From the IMG/VR virus record IMGVR_UViG_3300050821_017626, positions 1 to 64,000 of that record: 64,000 nucleotides of DNA. One strand, written 5' to 3'. Below are positions 16,054 through 23,603 of the stretch, in pieces (position 1 is the first letter of the stretch; each line of letters begins with the position of its first letter). The position numbers and the translations under genes were made by a program. Under the pieces are notes generated by a model. The model was given only the letters and a program-made list of their open reading frames with translations, made no database searches and had not been told where the DNA came from. The DNA comes from a virus.

Positions 16054-16096
16054 CGACCCCGCTCTGATTGGGTCCTTCTCAACTGTGAAGCAACAT

Positions 16097-16120
16097 GGTA
16101 TACTACTTCGCGCGTATACC
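16097..16120. other. Inverted repeat GGTATAC-N10-GTATACC (operator or attP candidate)
   Basis: Seven-base arms separated by 10 nt in the noncoding gap downstream of the integrase operon, where attP of serine-integrase phages often lies. A single GGTATAC recurs at 16229. Could equally be a repressor site. Confidence 0.35.
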
Positions 16121-16152
16121 CTCGGCTCATTGCAGTCGTAGGGCCTCCTAGT

Positions 16153-16183
16153 GGCCTCCGGTCTTCACCGGGGGCCTTTTCTT
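16153..16183 (+). terminator. Strong rho-independent terminator after the integrase operon
   Basis: GGCCTCCGGT (16153-16162), CTTC loop, ACCGGGGGCC (16167-16176), then TTTTCTT. 10-bp stem with one G-T pair. Confidence 0.88.
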
Positions 16184-16207
16184 CAACTATTCGAAGCAGC
16201 CTTCTCT

Positions 16208-16236
16208 TTGCTTGGCATGCTCGTCTACGGTATACT
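16208..16236 (+). promoter_or_regulatory. Promoter of the small HTH gene
   Basis: TTGCTT, 17 nt, TATACT (16231-16236); about 70 nt upstream of the HTH gene and downstream of the integrase terminator. Confidence 0.5.
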
Positions 16237-16305
16237 AACGTCGTGCGATTGAAAAGTTGAACCTAAAAGCAACCACCGAGATAGAGGTCTGTCAGGAGGA
16301 GTGTC

Positions 16306-16503
16306 TTGCCGGCAAACTGTCCAGCTCGCCCGGAGGAGCTGATCACCGTAGCCCAAGCAGCTAGGCTTAAAGGTTGCAGCACCCGAGCGATCTACGACGC
16401 TATCCGAACCGGAAAACTCAGGCCCTGGAAAGACGAGCCCGTCCTACTGCGGAAGGTTGACGTGTTAGCTTGGACGCCGACCAAGCCGACAGGGCCTCGG
16501 TAA
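16306..16503 (+). CDS. Excisionase/MerR-type helix-turn-helix protein
   Basis: 65 aa from TTG with AGGAGG about 10 nt upstream. ITVAQAARLKGCSTRAIYDAIRTGKLRP is a winged-helix excisionase-type DNA-binding domain, ending VLLRKVDVLAWTP. Near the integrase, it may regulate integration or the lysogeny decision. A similar fold appears at 25424-25621. Confidence 0.8.
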   Translation: MPANCPARPEELITVAQAARLKGCSTRAIYDAIRTGKLRPWKDEPVLLRKVDVLAWTPTKPTGPR

Positions 16504-16504
16504 G

Positions 16505-16534
16505 GCAAGGCGCCGGAACTAACTGGCGCCTTGC
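16505..16534. terminator. Bidirectional terminator hairpin
   Basis: GCAAGGCGCC (16505-16514), 10-nt loop, GGCGCCTTGC (16525-16534): perfect stem between converging genes, overlapping the last codons of the minus gene. Confidence 0.7.
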
Positions 16535-16710
16535 TCTACCAGATCGATGGTTCCTCGTTTTCCTCGCACCCACCGCTCCAACGCCGAGAGAGATTGCCCC
16601 TGCGACCAAGCAAGGATCGGCGCAGTCTTGATGATCGTTCCCTGATCTACCACAACACCCGCGCAGAGATGTGGGAGGACCACCCGATAGAGTTGCGGCT
16701 CAGACGGCAA
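16519..16710 (-). CDS. Small conserved phage protein
   Basis: 63 aa. LYRVVLPHLCAGVVVDQGTIIKTAPILAWSQGQSL matches the plan of a common short phage protein (conserved Cys-Ala-Gly, then APIL and a Trp, then a helix LERWVRGKRG) of unknown function. Overlaps the upstream AT-hook gene by 11 nt. Confidence 0.65.
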   Translation of the reverse strand: MPSEPQLYRVVLPHLCAGVVVDQGTIIKTAPILAWSQGQSLSALERWVRGKRGTIDLVEQGAS

Positions 16711-17014
16711 CGGCTGCCTGACGCTTCTGTTTCGATTCCCTCACCCTCTTGCCAATCTCCTGCCGGTTCTGCAACCCCTCGGGAGTATCGGGATCAAACC
16801 GCCGCTGCTGCGCCAAGCTTTTCGCCTGGCGTGTTTCCTCGCTATCGCGCGAACCGGCGGGACGACCCCGCTGTCGGGTTGGCTCGGTGACAAAACTGCT
16901 GATTCGTATCGCTACCGGAATGGAACACCCTCGCATTGACAGCATCTCCAGCGCCGGCAGCACTTCAAGCGCCTCGCTGGAGGTTAGATCGATGATCGTG
17001 TGATTGTTTTCCAT
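16700..17014 (-). CDS. AT-hook-like DNA-binding hypothetical protein
   Basis: 104 aa. RQRGRPAGSRDSEET near residue 47 is an AT-hook core (RGRP); the tail is helical and basic. Two other AT-hook products occur at 26.5-27.6 kb (RRGRPKGSKNK), so this looks like a paralogous set. A sigma54-type promoter lies about 50 nt upstream of the start. Confidence 0.6.
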   Translation of the reverse strand: MENNHTIIDLTSSEALEVLPALEMLSMRGCSIPVAIRISSFVTEPTRQRGRPAGSRDSEETRQAKSLAQQRRFDPDTPEGLQNRQEIGKRVRESKQKRQAAVAV

Positions 17015-17064
17015 CTTCTTTCCCTTTGACCGTGGGGGGGCTTTACGCCCGCCTAACTACTCTT

Positions 17065-17082
17065 GTGCAATATGTGTGCCAA
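17065..17082 (-). promoter_or_regulatory. Sigma54-type promoter (TTGGCACACATATTGCAC)
   Basis: GG-N10-GC with a perfect TTGCA -12 box, noncoding, about 50 nt before the AT-hook gene start at 17014. Nearly identical to the element at 54310-54327. Confidence 0.72.
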
Positions 17083-17207
17083 AGCGCTACGCGGAAGGCT
17101 TTGTCGTCTGCCGCAAGAGATTATGGCGAGTGAAGAGATGGACTGAAGGTTAAATTATTTGAAGCAACGAGGTGCCGAAAAGTATCGGTAAGCTATTGCT
17201 CGGTCGT

Positions 17208-17441
17208 CTAAAGATCGGGGCCGAACAACTGCACAGGGCCGCGTGTAGTGGTATTGAACTCCCAAGCCGCCACCGGGTTCAGCCCGTCCATCACCCTAAC
17301 CTCGACGGCGGCGCCACTCAAGATCAGGGCTCGCCCCTTGTGATTTGCCTCGTAAGAATCCAGTTCTTTCCGGCCGCTCAACAGACACCGGTACTGAATC
17401 CATTCCCCTTCTGGCTTCTCGCGGTAGTAGACCTGGGCCAT
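17208..17441 (-). CDS. Hypothetical 77-aa protein
   Basis: Beta-rich: AQVYYREKPEGEWIQYRCLL, GRALILSGAAVEVRVMD. No family recognised. Stands alone on the minus strand; 17083-17207 upstream of the AT-hook promoter shows nothing recognisable. Confidence 0.5.
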   Translation of the reverse strand: MAQVYYREKPEGEWIQYRCLLSGRKELDSYEANHKGRALILSGAAVEVRVMDGLNPVAAWEFNTTTRGPVQLFGPDL

Positions 17442-17476
17442 CGATGCTCCTTATGGGGAGGGGTGTTCATCGGTGT

Positions 17477-17494
17477 TTGGCACGTTTTGTGCAA
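17477..17494 (+). promoter_or_regulatory. Sigma54-type promoter (TTGGCACGTTTTGTGCAA)
   Basis: TGGCACG-N4-GTGCA with GG-N10-GC on the plus strand, noncoding, about 120 nt upstream of the plus-strand gene at 17615. A GC-rich hairpin (CCTCCC/GGGGGG near 17575-17590) lies between. Confidence 0.65.
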
Positions 17495-17614
17495 TAACCC
17501 AAAAAATAGGCAAAAAAGACCTAAAGATACTTGAGTTGACGACCGATAACTTGTTGGGAAACGTGAGTAGGAGCCTCCCGCGAGGGGGGGGCATTGATAG
17601 GTTCGGAGAAACAG

Positions 17615-17950
17615 ATGGGTCTCACGGAGACGGAACGGGAAACACTGGTTGGGATCTACCGCCGCGACGTGAGCTACTGGGAGTGGCCCTACTGGGTCGG
17701 CTGCGCGGTGAAACAGGGGCGAGTGAGTATGGGCCTCGCGTATGTGCTGCTGCGCTACCGCCCGCAAGCGGGAATGCCACGACTGCGGAAAGAGATGAAC
17801 GAACTGTACTGGCAATGCCTGGTTGACCGGGCAGATGAGTACGAAATGCGGATCGAGCAGGATCAGGGAAAACTGTTCCTGGTCTCGGATCGGCCGAGCG
17901 ATGAGGTGTTGGAAGAAGAGTTGACAGAAGAACTTTGTTGCACTGAGTGA
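17615..17950 (+). CDS. Hypothetical helical protein
   Basis: 111 aa (an ATG at 17594 is also possible). MGLTETERETLVGIYRRD then YVLLRYRPQAGMPRLRKEMNELYWQ, and an acidic C-terminus. Single gene between a sigma54-type promoter and a terminator, so an isolated transcription unit; function unknown. Confidence 0.6.
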   Translation: MGLTETERETLVGIYRRDVSYWEWPYWVGCAVKQGRVSMGLAYVLLRYRPQAGMPRLRKEMNELYWQCLVDRADEYEMRIEQDQGKLFLVSDRPSDEVLEEELTEELCCTE

Positions 17951-18028
17951 CGACCAATTGGAGGGATACAATGAACTCGCAGGTCCTCTGGGGCGATTGA
18001 GGAGGAGCGAGGGCGTTGAGCAGAAAGA

Positions 18029-18058
18029 GGGCACCCAACGAGGTGCCCTTTTCCTTTT
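18029..18058 (+). terminator. Rho-independent terminator
   Basis: GGGCACC, CAACGA, GGTGCCC, then TTTTCCTTTT. Ends the plus unit at the point where it meets the metallophosphoesterase gene. Confidence 0.88.
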
Positions 18059-19152
18059 CAGGAATAGCGGGCTCGCTGATCCTGAAGAACCTGAAGGGCA
18101 ACGGAAAAGGATTTCCCGAAGAAAGGCAAGAAGTGACGTGTCTCGGGATAGAAGATGAGCATCGGAATGCCGACCGAGCCGCGATAACCGCCCAGGCCCT
18201 GCGCATAGTCATCCATCCTCAAGTATGATCCACAGCGCAAGAAAACAACGTCGCCAAGCGGTTTGCTAACCATCTGCATGTCGTTGTAGTGCTTATCCCC
18301 CATCACAATAGCGTCAGCGTCAGGCCATAACTGCTGATGGATCATGCGCTGTGCGTTGGTTGTGTTGACGGAGCTTTCGTTTTTGAACTTGTGACGGAGG
18401 CCCAGCTTGTATTTTTGATGGCCCACCAGAATATGGACGAGCGCCCCATGCCAAAAATAGGGAACGTTGAGATCAGTCGCCCAACGTTTGGTAAGAGTGA
18501 TCCCCGATGCCTGCTTGCTATTCTCCTCGTGGTTCCCGGTGACCAGGCCGAGCAGCTTAGACTGAACCTTTTTCAGCAGATAGAGAGCGCACTCTTCTTG
18601 CTCTTCGGGACTGGGGAGAACACAATCATGCAACCCTTGGGGGTGCTTTCGCTGGTTCAGATTCTGAATGAGGTCCCCCATCGCGAAGCAATAAAGCCCC
18701 TCCGTGTCCTGGATGGTCTGCGTATCCTTCAAGAGCTGCCGCATCAGGACACCTTTAGCCCCGATCTGCCAATCTCCGGTAAAACAGATCCCGATGGGCT
18801 TGCTCTCCTTGGAAAAATCGACAGTCGCCTGCGTCTGTCCGGCAAAAGCCGCCTCTGCTCTCTCCACCTGCTGCATCGCCAGATCGTAGAGTTCCAACAC
18901 ATCCTCGTCGGAGCCAATGCGCCGATCTGGGAACCGGGCGCCCTCTTCGGGCTGTTGTGGCGGCTGCAATGGGGGGGTGGCTTCTTTGGGTGAATGAAGG
19001 CAGTAATAGTTGCGGATTGCGGAGGGAGATAGGTAGACCTGGAACCGCTCGTAGATGGCCGAGGCCAGTTCTCCCGAGGTGGTGCGGGGGTAGTGCTGGA
19101 GCACGAAGGAGCCAATCTCGGGGTGTGAGGACCATTGAAACGGTTTAGACAA
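18058..19152 (-). CDS. Calcineurin-like metallophosphoesterase
   Basis: 364 aa from a TTG at 19152 with GGAGG 8 nt upstream. Metal-binding motifs in order: FTGDWQIGAKG, FAMGDLIQN, VTGNHEEN, and GDKHYND near the C-terminus. The N-terminal 60 residues hold a helix-turn-helix-like segment (SGELASAIYERFQVYLSPSAIRNYY). Phage members may be nucleases (SbcD-like) or phosphatases. Convergent with the preceding plus unit. Confidence 0.85.
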   Translation of the reverse strand: MSKPFQWSSHPEIGSFVLQHYPRTTSGELASAIYERFQVYLSPSAIRNYYCLHSPKEATPPLQPPQQPEEGARFPDRRIGSDEDVLELYDLAMQQVERAEAAFAGQTQATVDFSKESKPIGICFTGDWQIGAKGVLMRQLLKDTQTIQDTEGLYCFAMGDLIQNLNQRKHPQGLHDCVLPSPEEQEECALYLLKKVQSKLLGLVTGNHEENSKQASGITLTKRWATDLNVPYFWHGALVHILVGHQKYKLGLRHKFKNESSVNTTNAQRMIHQQLWPDADAIVMGDKHYNDMQMVSKPLGDVVFLRCGSYLRMDDYAQGLGGYRGSVGIPMLIFYPETRHFLPFFGKSFSVALQVLQDQRARYS

Positions 19153-19316
19153 GGCTAATCCTCCGAAGCCTCTCCATCCAAAGACCCATAGACAGCGTGA
19201 GTGTAGATGGCTGGCGGTGGGCTGGTAGGTGGGGCTGCAAGGATTATACACCTCGGAAGCCAAGTTTGGCAGATTCTTTGGCCTCTTTCTTGCATTGATG
19301 CCCAAGGAGGGCTAAA

Positions 19317-19484
19317 ATGAAGGTGAAAACGCGCCCAGTACACCTGCGCCGAGGTTTAGGGCTAACCTGGACCTATTGCGGCCGGCGGGTGCAGCGGGTT
19401 GTCTGCGCCGAGCGGCGAGAAGATGTTACCTGCCAACGATGTCTCGCAAGACTGAGGCAGATTGAGAAGGATGCAAACCGGTGA
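19317..19484 (+). CDS. Small Cys-rich protein
   Basis: 55 aa, start with AAGGAGG 6-10 nt upstream. TWTYCGRR ... RVVCAERREDVTCQRC suggests a zinc ribbon. First gene of the plus-strand cluster 19.3-20.9 kb; overlaps the next gene by GTGA. Confidence 0.6.
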   Translation: MKVKTRPVHLRRGLGLTWTYCGRRVQRVVCAERREDVTCQRCLARLRQIEKDANR

Positions 19485-19666
19485 AACTTACATTGGTGGT
19501 CGGAACTGACAACGTTGGATCGGATGTCGAAGAAGTCATAGAAGTTTCAGAAGAAGAACTCGCCGGACTAGATCAGACGGCAAAGGAAAGATTGTTTCAA
19601 AAATACCTGGAAGAATGGGTATGGGAGCATATCGACGCCTGGTATGAGGTAGTGGAGGATGAGTGA
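19481..19666 (+). CDS. Hypothetical acidic protein
   Basis: 61 aa from GTG, overlapping the previous gene by 4 nt. Beta start (KLTLVVGTDNVGSD) and an acidic helix ending WYEVVEDE. Unknown. Confidence 0.6.
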   Translation: MKLTLVVGTDNVGSDVEEVIEVSEEELAGLDQTAKERLFQKYLEEWVWEHIDAWYEVVEDE

Positions 19667-19838
19667 ATTGAAACCAGGCGACCGGGTGAAAGCCCTTGGC
19701 CCCGGCCCCTATAAAGGGAAGAAGGGGACATTGCGAGAGGTGAAAATGAGCGTAGTTCAGTTCTGGGTTGAGTTGGACCTTGACTACGGGGGAATTCTTA
19801 CGGAGTTTCGAGAAGGCGATCTGGTGAAATGCTCATGA
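19659..19838 (+). CDS. KOW-like small protein
   Basis: 59 aa; 8-nt overlap upstream, 4 nt downstream. LKPGDRVKALGPGPYKGKKGTLREV has the pattern of a KOW/SH3-like barrel as in NusG or ribosomal proteins. Possible nucleic-acid binder (inference). Confidence 0.55.
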   Translation: MSELKPGDRVKALGPGPYKGKKGTLREVKMSVVQFWVELDLDYGGILTEFREGDLVKCS

Positions 19839-20038
19839 ATGACGATCTGGGGCGCCGCGCCTCAAGCGGCCCCGGTCTTAGAAATCGATGCCTGATTACG
19901 GGGCAGCCTTTGATTTGTAGTCGCTGCGGCGGATCTTTGGCCGGAAGCGGAGAGTGTTTGCAGGACGAGTGTCCCGGTAATGCCTGGAAGCCCTTGGGTT
20001 CGCGGCATCGCTGGTGGATAGAGGAGGATTGGCGATGA
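19835..20038 (+). CDS. Small zinc-ribbon protein
   Basis: 67 aa from the ATG that overlaps the previous stop (ATGA). CSRCGGSLAGSGECLQDEC at the centre forms a zinc knuckle; ends WWIEE. Overlaps the next gene by ATGA. Confidence 0.6.
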   Translation: MNDDLGRRASSGPGLRNRCLITGQPLICSRCGGSLAGSGECLQDECPGNAWKPLGSRHRWWIEEDWR

Positions 20039-20298
20039 TTGCTTTCGAAGATGCGCCTCCAGGTTGGGACCAGGTAACATGGTCAGCAAGACCCAATCGG
20101 TGCAGTGAGTGTGGCAATTTGTTCGAGATAGGCTGGCGCCAGGCAAAGGGGAAGCGGGAATTCAAATGTGATGACTGTATTATCGGAGCTATGCCGAAGT
20201 CGCCGATGGAAGAATATAAGCAAAAAAAGGATTTGGTGCGCCAGGTGAGGCGAGAAGCGCCGGCCTCGGGATCGCGGCGAAGGAGGAAGAATGGCTGA
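20035..20298 (+). CDS. Small zinc-ribbon protein
   Basis: 87 aa. CSECGNLFEIGWRQAKGKREFKCDDC is a complete two-pair zinc ribbon at residues 23-48; basic RRRRK tail. Overlaps both neighbours. Confidence 0.62.
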   Translation: MIAFEDAPPGWDQVTWSARPNRCSECGNLFEIGWRQAKGKREFKCDDCIIGAMPKSPMEEYKQKKDLVRQVRREAPASGSRRRRKNG

Positions 20299-20503
20299 GA
20301 ATGCATGTCATGGCGGCTGTCAGCAGGTGATCTGCATCTGTCCTGGCCTCTGCTTGGAGTGCTATCAGGTTACGAACGAGCCTCGGAAGGCGTGGAAGCC
20401 CCCGGATCGGCCGGGGCTTTTCTTTGGTCCAATTGCGATTTTCGAGGAGTGCTGGCAGAAGAAAGTAGGATCGGATGAAGAAGAGCCAAAGCCCGCTGGA
20501 TAG
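20291..20503 (+). CDS. Cys-rich small protein
   Basis: 70 aa with seven Cys in the first 25 residues (ACHGGCQQVICICPGLCLECY), then a PDRPGLFFGP segment. Metal-binding likely; function unknown. Confidence 0.55.
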   Translation: MAENACHGGCQQVICICPGLCLECYQVTNEPRKAWKPPDRPGLFFGPIAIFEECWQKKVGSDEEEPKPAG

Positions 20504-20604
20504 GACAAAATGGCTTAACCTGTAAGTTTCGACGGTCTGGTGTCACTTGGGTAAGGGGTGGGTCAAAAGGCTCGTAGAATGGCATATATAGAATTGAGGT
20601 TGGT

Positions 20605-20868
20605 ATGAATGCTGACATAATTAGATTGGTCCTCGATGCGGTGGTCGAGCGCCATGGTAGTCTGGAAGGGGCGAAGTTCGTAGCGTTCAACACTAAGTTG
20701 GACAAGAACGACAACGCGCTGGTGTTCGTCAGTTGGAGCATGGGTTCAGAACGGCAGTGCTTGCGGTATCTGGTTCTGAAGGATCAGACAGTGATGCGAG
20801 TTCCGCCGAAGAAGGAGCTGAAGAACCCTGATTGGGTCAACGCATGGAAATCAGGCGATCAAGGCTAA
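20605..20868 (+). CDS. Hypothetical protein
   Basis: 87 aa. NADIIRLVLDAVVERHGSLEGAKFVAFNTK and ALVFVSWSMGSERQCLRYLVLKD suggest a small alpha/beta fold. Last gene before the left noncoding element. A ggagc-free leader of 100 nt precedes it. Confidence 0.55.
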   Translation: MNADIIRLVLDAVVERHGSLEGAKFVAFNTKLDKNDNALVFVSWSMGSERQCLRYLVLKDQTVMRVPPKKELKNPDWVNAWKSGDQG

Positions 20869-20872
20869 CCTC

Positions 20873-21416
20873 ATGCGCACATGCATGTCACCTGAAGCGG
20901 AAAAAAGACACTAATGCCGTGGGAATCGAGATGCACCTGTTTTTTGTGGTTAAACGCAATCAGAAATGAAAGGGTTAGGCACGGTCGATGGTTGCGTATG
21001 AGAACAAAAGTGCCAAAATAGCTCAAAACAGGGGACATGAGGGAAAAACGCGGTTTTGTGGTTATCTACAACTATCGATTAGTGCCTGTGATAGGCACGT
21101 CGCAATAGTTGTATGGCAGCAGTAAAACCGTGTTTTACTGAATCCCCTGTTTCTCCGTCTTTTCACCCCTATTACGTCTGTCTTTACATCTCGTAGTAAA
21201 AGTGTTATGTCATACAATATCATCACAATATCGGTTTGGCGCCTTTAATAGTTAGTTTTTTCAGGCGTGAGGAGGATTGTATACGGGTGTCACAGGAGTG
21301 GCATTGATTGCAGATAGGGACAAAAACGAGGTTCTATTTTTTATTTTGGGGATAGGTGCGTTTTCGCTATCAGGTGACATGCATGTGTGCGCGTAACATT
21401 ATAGCGAAAAATACGC
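20873..21416 (+). repeat. Left copy of a 560-bp noncoding element, inverted relative to 51240-51800
   Basis: No gene. Shares a long collinear series of blocks with the inverse of 51240-51800, e.g. GTAAAAGTGTTATGTCA (21196-21212) and TTTTTCAGGCGTGAGG (21257-21272), and the order AGGCACGG, AAAACAGG, TTTTGTGGTTAT, AGGCA/TGCCT palindrome, CCGTGTTTT. Its ends are themselves inverted repeats (20881-20895 against 21370-21384). Ends directly at promoter P5. Function unknown: regulatory leader, origin or structured RNA. Confidence 0.75.
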
Positions 21417-21446
21417 CTAACAAAATGAGCCCCGGCGACGTATACT
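21417..21446 (+). promoter_or_regulatory. CTAACA-N18-TATACT promoter (P5)
   Basis: CTAACA (21417-21422), 18 nt, TATACT (21441-21446), immediately after the left noncoding element and 17 nt before the first gene of the packaging arm. The corresponding place in the right element has TTGCCA-N18-TATAAT. Confidence 0.72.
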
Positions 21447-21462
21447 GAGAGTAGGAGGAACT

Positions 21463-21897
21463 ATGCTGGATATACTAGAGTTGGCGGAGATCGAGGGCCG
21501 GGTGACCGCGCTTCCGGCGGGAGCATGGTTCGTGGGGCGGGACCCTGATCACACTTATTGGGTGCAGCGGGTGGTGAACTACGAACGGATTGCCAAAATC
21601 TATGCGCATGATGGTGCCGACAAAGCGGCAAGCGTTGCGGAGTTCATCGCTGCCTCGCGAACGGATGTGCCCCGGTTGGTGGAGGAGGTGTGTCGCCTCA
21701 ACCGGATTGTTGAGGAAGATGAGATTACCATTGCTGCGATCCACCAACAGAGGGATGATTGGCAAAAGTGCTGGGAGGAAGAAGCTGCAGAACGGGCGCA
21801 GTTGGCAGGAAGGGTTGAGCGGGATAACCAGCGCATCATCCAGTTGCTGGAGGAGAGCCTGGAGCTGCGCCGACAACTGATGGAGGCCAAAGCGTGA
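21463..21897 (+). CDS. Conserved phage protein (Ead/Ea22-like C-terminal motif)
   Basis: 144 aa. DKAASVAEFIAASRTDVPRLVEEVCRL is a motif common in Ead/Ea22-like phage proteins, followed by a coiled coil (WEEEAAERAQLAGRVERDN). First gene after promoter P5, with AGGAGG 8 nt upstream. Function unknown. Confidence 0.65.
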   Translation: MLDILELAEIEGRVTALPAGAWFVGRDPDHTYWVQRVVNYERIAKIYAHDGADKAASVAEFIAASRTDVPRLVEEVCRLNRIVEEDEITIAAIHQQRDDWQKCWEEEAAERAQLAGRVERDNQRIIQLLEESLELRRQLMEAKA

Positions 21898-22127
21898 TTG
21901 CGGCGATCTCGATTTCCCTTGCAGTTGGCACGGCGCTGTGGGTGCTGTGGGCGGCGGCGATATTCCTGCTCTACCGGATGGGCGAGCGAGTGGCGGCGCT
22001 GCAGAAACAGGTCAACGAGGTGCAGGGGCAGGTGAATGCGGCGCTTACATCGGCGCAGGGAGGGCACCAGTTGGCTGAAAGGGCGTTGGAACTGGTGTCG
22101 AAGAGGAAGGAAGTGGACTTTGAGTGA
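21894..22127 (+). CDS. Single-span membrane protein with coiled coil
   Basis: 77 aa from GTG. Hydrophobic AAISISLAVGTALWVLWAAAIFLLY then a helical ERVAALQKQVNEVQGQVNAAL segment. GTGA overlap with the previous gene. Could be a spanin- or holin-accessory protein (inference). Confidence 0.6.
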   Translation: MIAAISISLAVGTALWVLWAAAIFLLYRMGERVAALQKQVNEVQGQVNAALTSAQGGHQLAERALELVSKRKEVDFE

Positions 22128-22365
22128 GAGGGCGGTGTGGTGCGACGACTGTGATTGTATTCACCGATATGCGTTCTGTCATGCCTGTGGCGATTGGGTA
22201 AATATTCATCAGTGTGTGACCGTCTACAATCGATATCCTTGGTATCTGTTCTGGCGCCGCAAAACAATGACCTTGTGCGGGGAGTGCGTGGATCAGATGC
22301 GGGAGAATCTGCGGGCGCATGCGACGATGGTTTCGGAGGAATGGTGGGCGGATGAGAGTGAGTGA
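22120..22365 (+). CDS. Zinc-ribbon protein
   Basis: 81 aa starting at a TTG in the tail of the membrane-protein gene. WCDDCDCIHRYAFCHACGDW at the N-terminus and LCGEC near residue 57 indicate two metal pairs. Unknown role. Confidence 0.58.
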   Translation: MSERAVWCDDCDCIHRYAFCHACGDWVNIHQCVTVYNRYPWYLFWRRKTMTLCGECVDQMRENLRAHATMVSEEWWADESE

Positions 22366-22621
22366 AGATAAGAATGGAGTTGGTTGGATGGGGTGGGATG
22401 AACCTGAGGGCCACCGAAGTTACGTGCGCTGCGGTAAATGTGGTCAAGGCGCGCGGGGATCGGCTAATTATTGTGCAAACTGCGGGGATAGATTGCGCTT
22501 TTCCTGCAGTAGCTGCGATCAGATTTTGCCCGAGAAAAGATCCTGCCGGCATTGTGGGTCCGAGATTTTTAAGACGGGCTTGATGGGGGCTAAATGTTCG
22601 ACTTGCGGGAAGGGTCAATAG
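22352..22621 (+). CDS. Double zinc-ribbon protein
   Basis: 89 aa. Four CxxC pairs: CGKCGQGARGSANYCANCG, then CSSCDQ, CRHCGS and CSTCGK. This tandem ribbon resembles zinc-ribbon modules of host regulatory proteins. Overlaps its neighbours. Confidence 0.65.
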   Translation: MRVSEDKNGVGWMGWDEPEGHRSYVRCGKCGQGARGSANYCANCGDRLRFSCSSCDQILPEKRSCRHCGSEIFKTGLMGAKCSTCGKGQ

Positions 22622-22632
22622 TATGGTTTCCG

Positions 22633-22812
22633 ATGGAAATGTCACGTTGGGACGATAAGAAGTGGATTGAATGGTGTTCGGATACGTACTGGCGATTGGT
22701 AGATGAGGGCACAACAATACCCAGTTTTAACTGGAAGCACCATCGGTGGTTACGGACCCAAAAGCGGCGGATGGAGTATCGGGGGAAGGTGAGGAGGAAG
22801 AAAAGGCGATGA
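22633..22812 (+). CDS. Small basic Trp-rich protein
   Basis: 59 aa from the ATG at 22633; upstream in-frame ATG at 22594 overlaps the previous gene. Trp-rich (SRWDDKKWIEWCSDTYWRLV), ends in a basic cluster. Unknown. Confidence 0.5.
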   Translation: MEMSRWDDKKWIEWCSDTYWRLVDEGTTIPSFNWKHHRWLRTQKRRMEYRGKVRRKKRR

Positions 22813-22994
22813 GAGAGCGATTGCGAGAGACGTGTTGTAGTGTATGCTGGCGGTTTTTCCCTGCGCGAGAGCAGAAGACGCTGTGGAGGGAGAATTTTAT
22901 TGAATATCCGCTGACAGTGTGTCCCTCATGCTATGTTGCGAAGACACCAGGGGATCTGGAGAGGCCGATGGATAAGATAGTAGGGGGATCGTAG
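22809..22994 (+). CDS. Small zinc-ribbon protein
   Basis: 61 aa, ATGA overlap. CCSVCWRFF at residues 9-17 and CPSCYV at 38-43 make a zinc ribbon. Unknown. Confidence 0.58.
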   Translation: MRERLRETCCSVCWRFFPAREQKTLWRENFIEYPLTVCPSCYVAKTPGDLERPMDKIVGGS

Positions 22995-23038
22995 CGGGTT
23001 TGGAAGGTGGATGGGGCTTTGATAAGGGAGGGGGCGAA

Positions 23039-23449
23039 TTGGGTCAGGATAAGGCGGCAGAACAATTGGATAGAAAAGTCCGGCAGCCAGATATCAATGC
23101 TCGGTACCGGGAGATCGAAAAGTCGGTAAATGTCAGTGTGCTGGATGTGGCCAAAGCGCGGTGCAGTGGGTGTCGCGGAAAGAGCGGGGGTGATGAAGGA
23201 CTAGTCTACTACGTTCACTGTTTCAGGGAAGAGAATCGGCCGATTCGGGCGTTGTGCAAGAAGTGTGTGGTGGAAATGGCTGGTGGGGTGGAAAAGGTCT
23301 ATGTCAGAGAGGCGATTGGGCCGTTCTTGCGGAAGTTTTGGGAGAAAGATCGGCGGGAGAAGAAGCGGAACGTGACTTTATCAGGGGTGCAGATTGAAGC
23401 GATGCAGAGGGGGAGAAAGAATGCAGCCCGAGAAGAGAGCGCTCTGTGA
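23039..23449 (+). CDS. Hypothetical protein with CxxC pairs
   Basis: 136 aa from TTG with GGGAGGGGG upstream (an in-frame TTG at 23000 is possible). CSGCRGK and LCKKCVVEM are two metal-binding pairs about 30 residues apart. Basic C-terminus. Unknown. Confidence 0.55.
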   Translation: MGQDKAAEQLDRKVRQPDINARYREIEKSVNVSVLDVAKARCSGCRGKSGGDEGLVYYVHCFREENRPIRALCKKCVVEMAGGVEKVYVREAIGPFLRKFWEKDRREKKRNVTLSGVQIEAMQRGRKNAAREESAL

Positions 23450-23603
23450 GGCCCTAAAGGAGATGGCCTGCGCCGCTACTGCGCTTGCAGCAGCCATCGC
23501 GCAGCGAGATACGAAGTGGAGCGAGCGACTGCGGGCGGAGAGTTGGCAGGCGCTGAATGAGGCGATGGATAAGGTGACTTGTTTGAGTGGAGTTCCACGA
23601 TGA
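23421..23603 (+). CDS. Hypothetical helical protein
   Basis: 60 aa from the ATG at 23421. Ala-rich amphipathic helix (CEALKEMACAATALAAAIAQRD). Overlaps both neighbours, directly upstream of the TerS-like gene. Confidence 0.55.
   Translation: MQPEKRALCEALKEMACAATALAAAIAQRDTKWSERLRAESWQALNEAMDKVTCLSGVPR

Noticed and set aside
20873-21416. Insertion sequence
   Set aside because: No transposase frame within either copy and no short target duplications seen.
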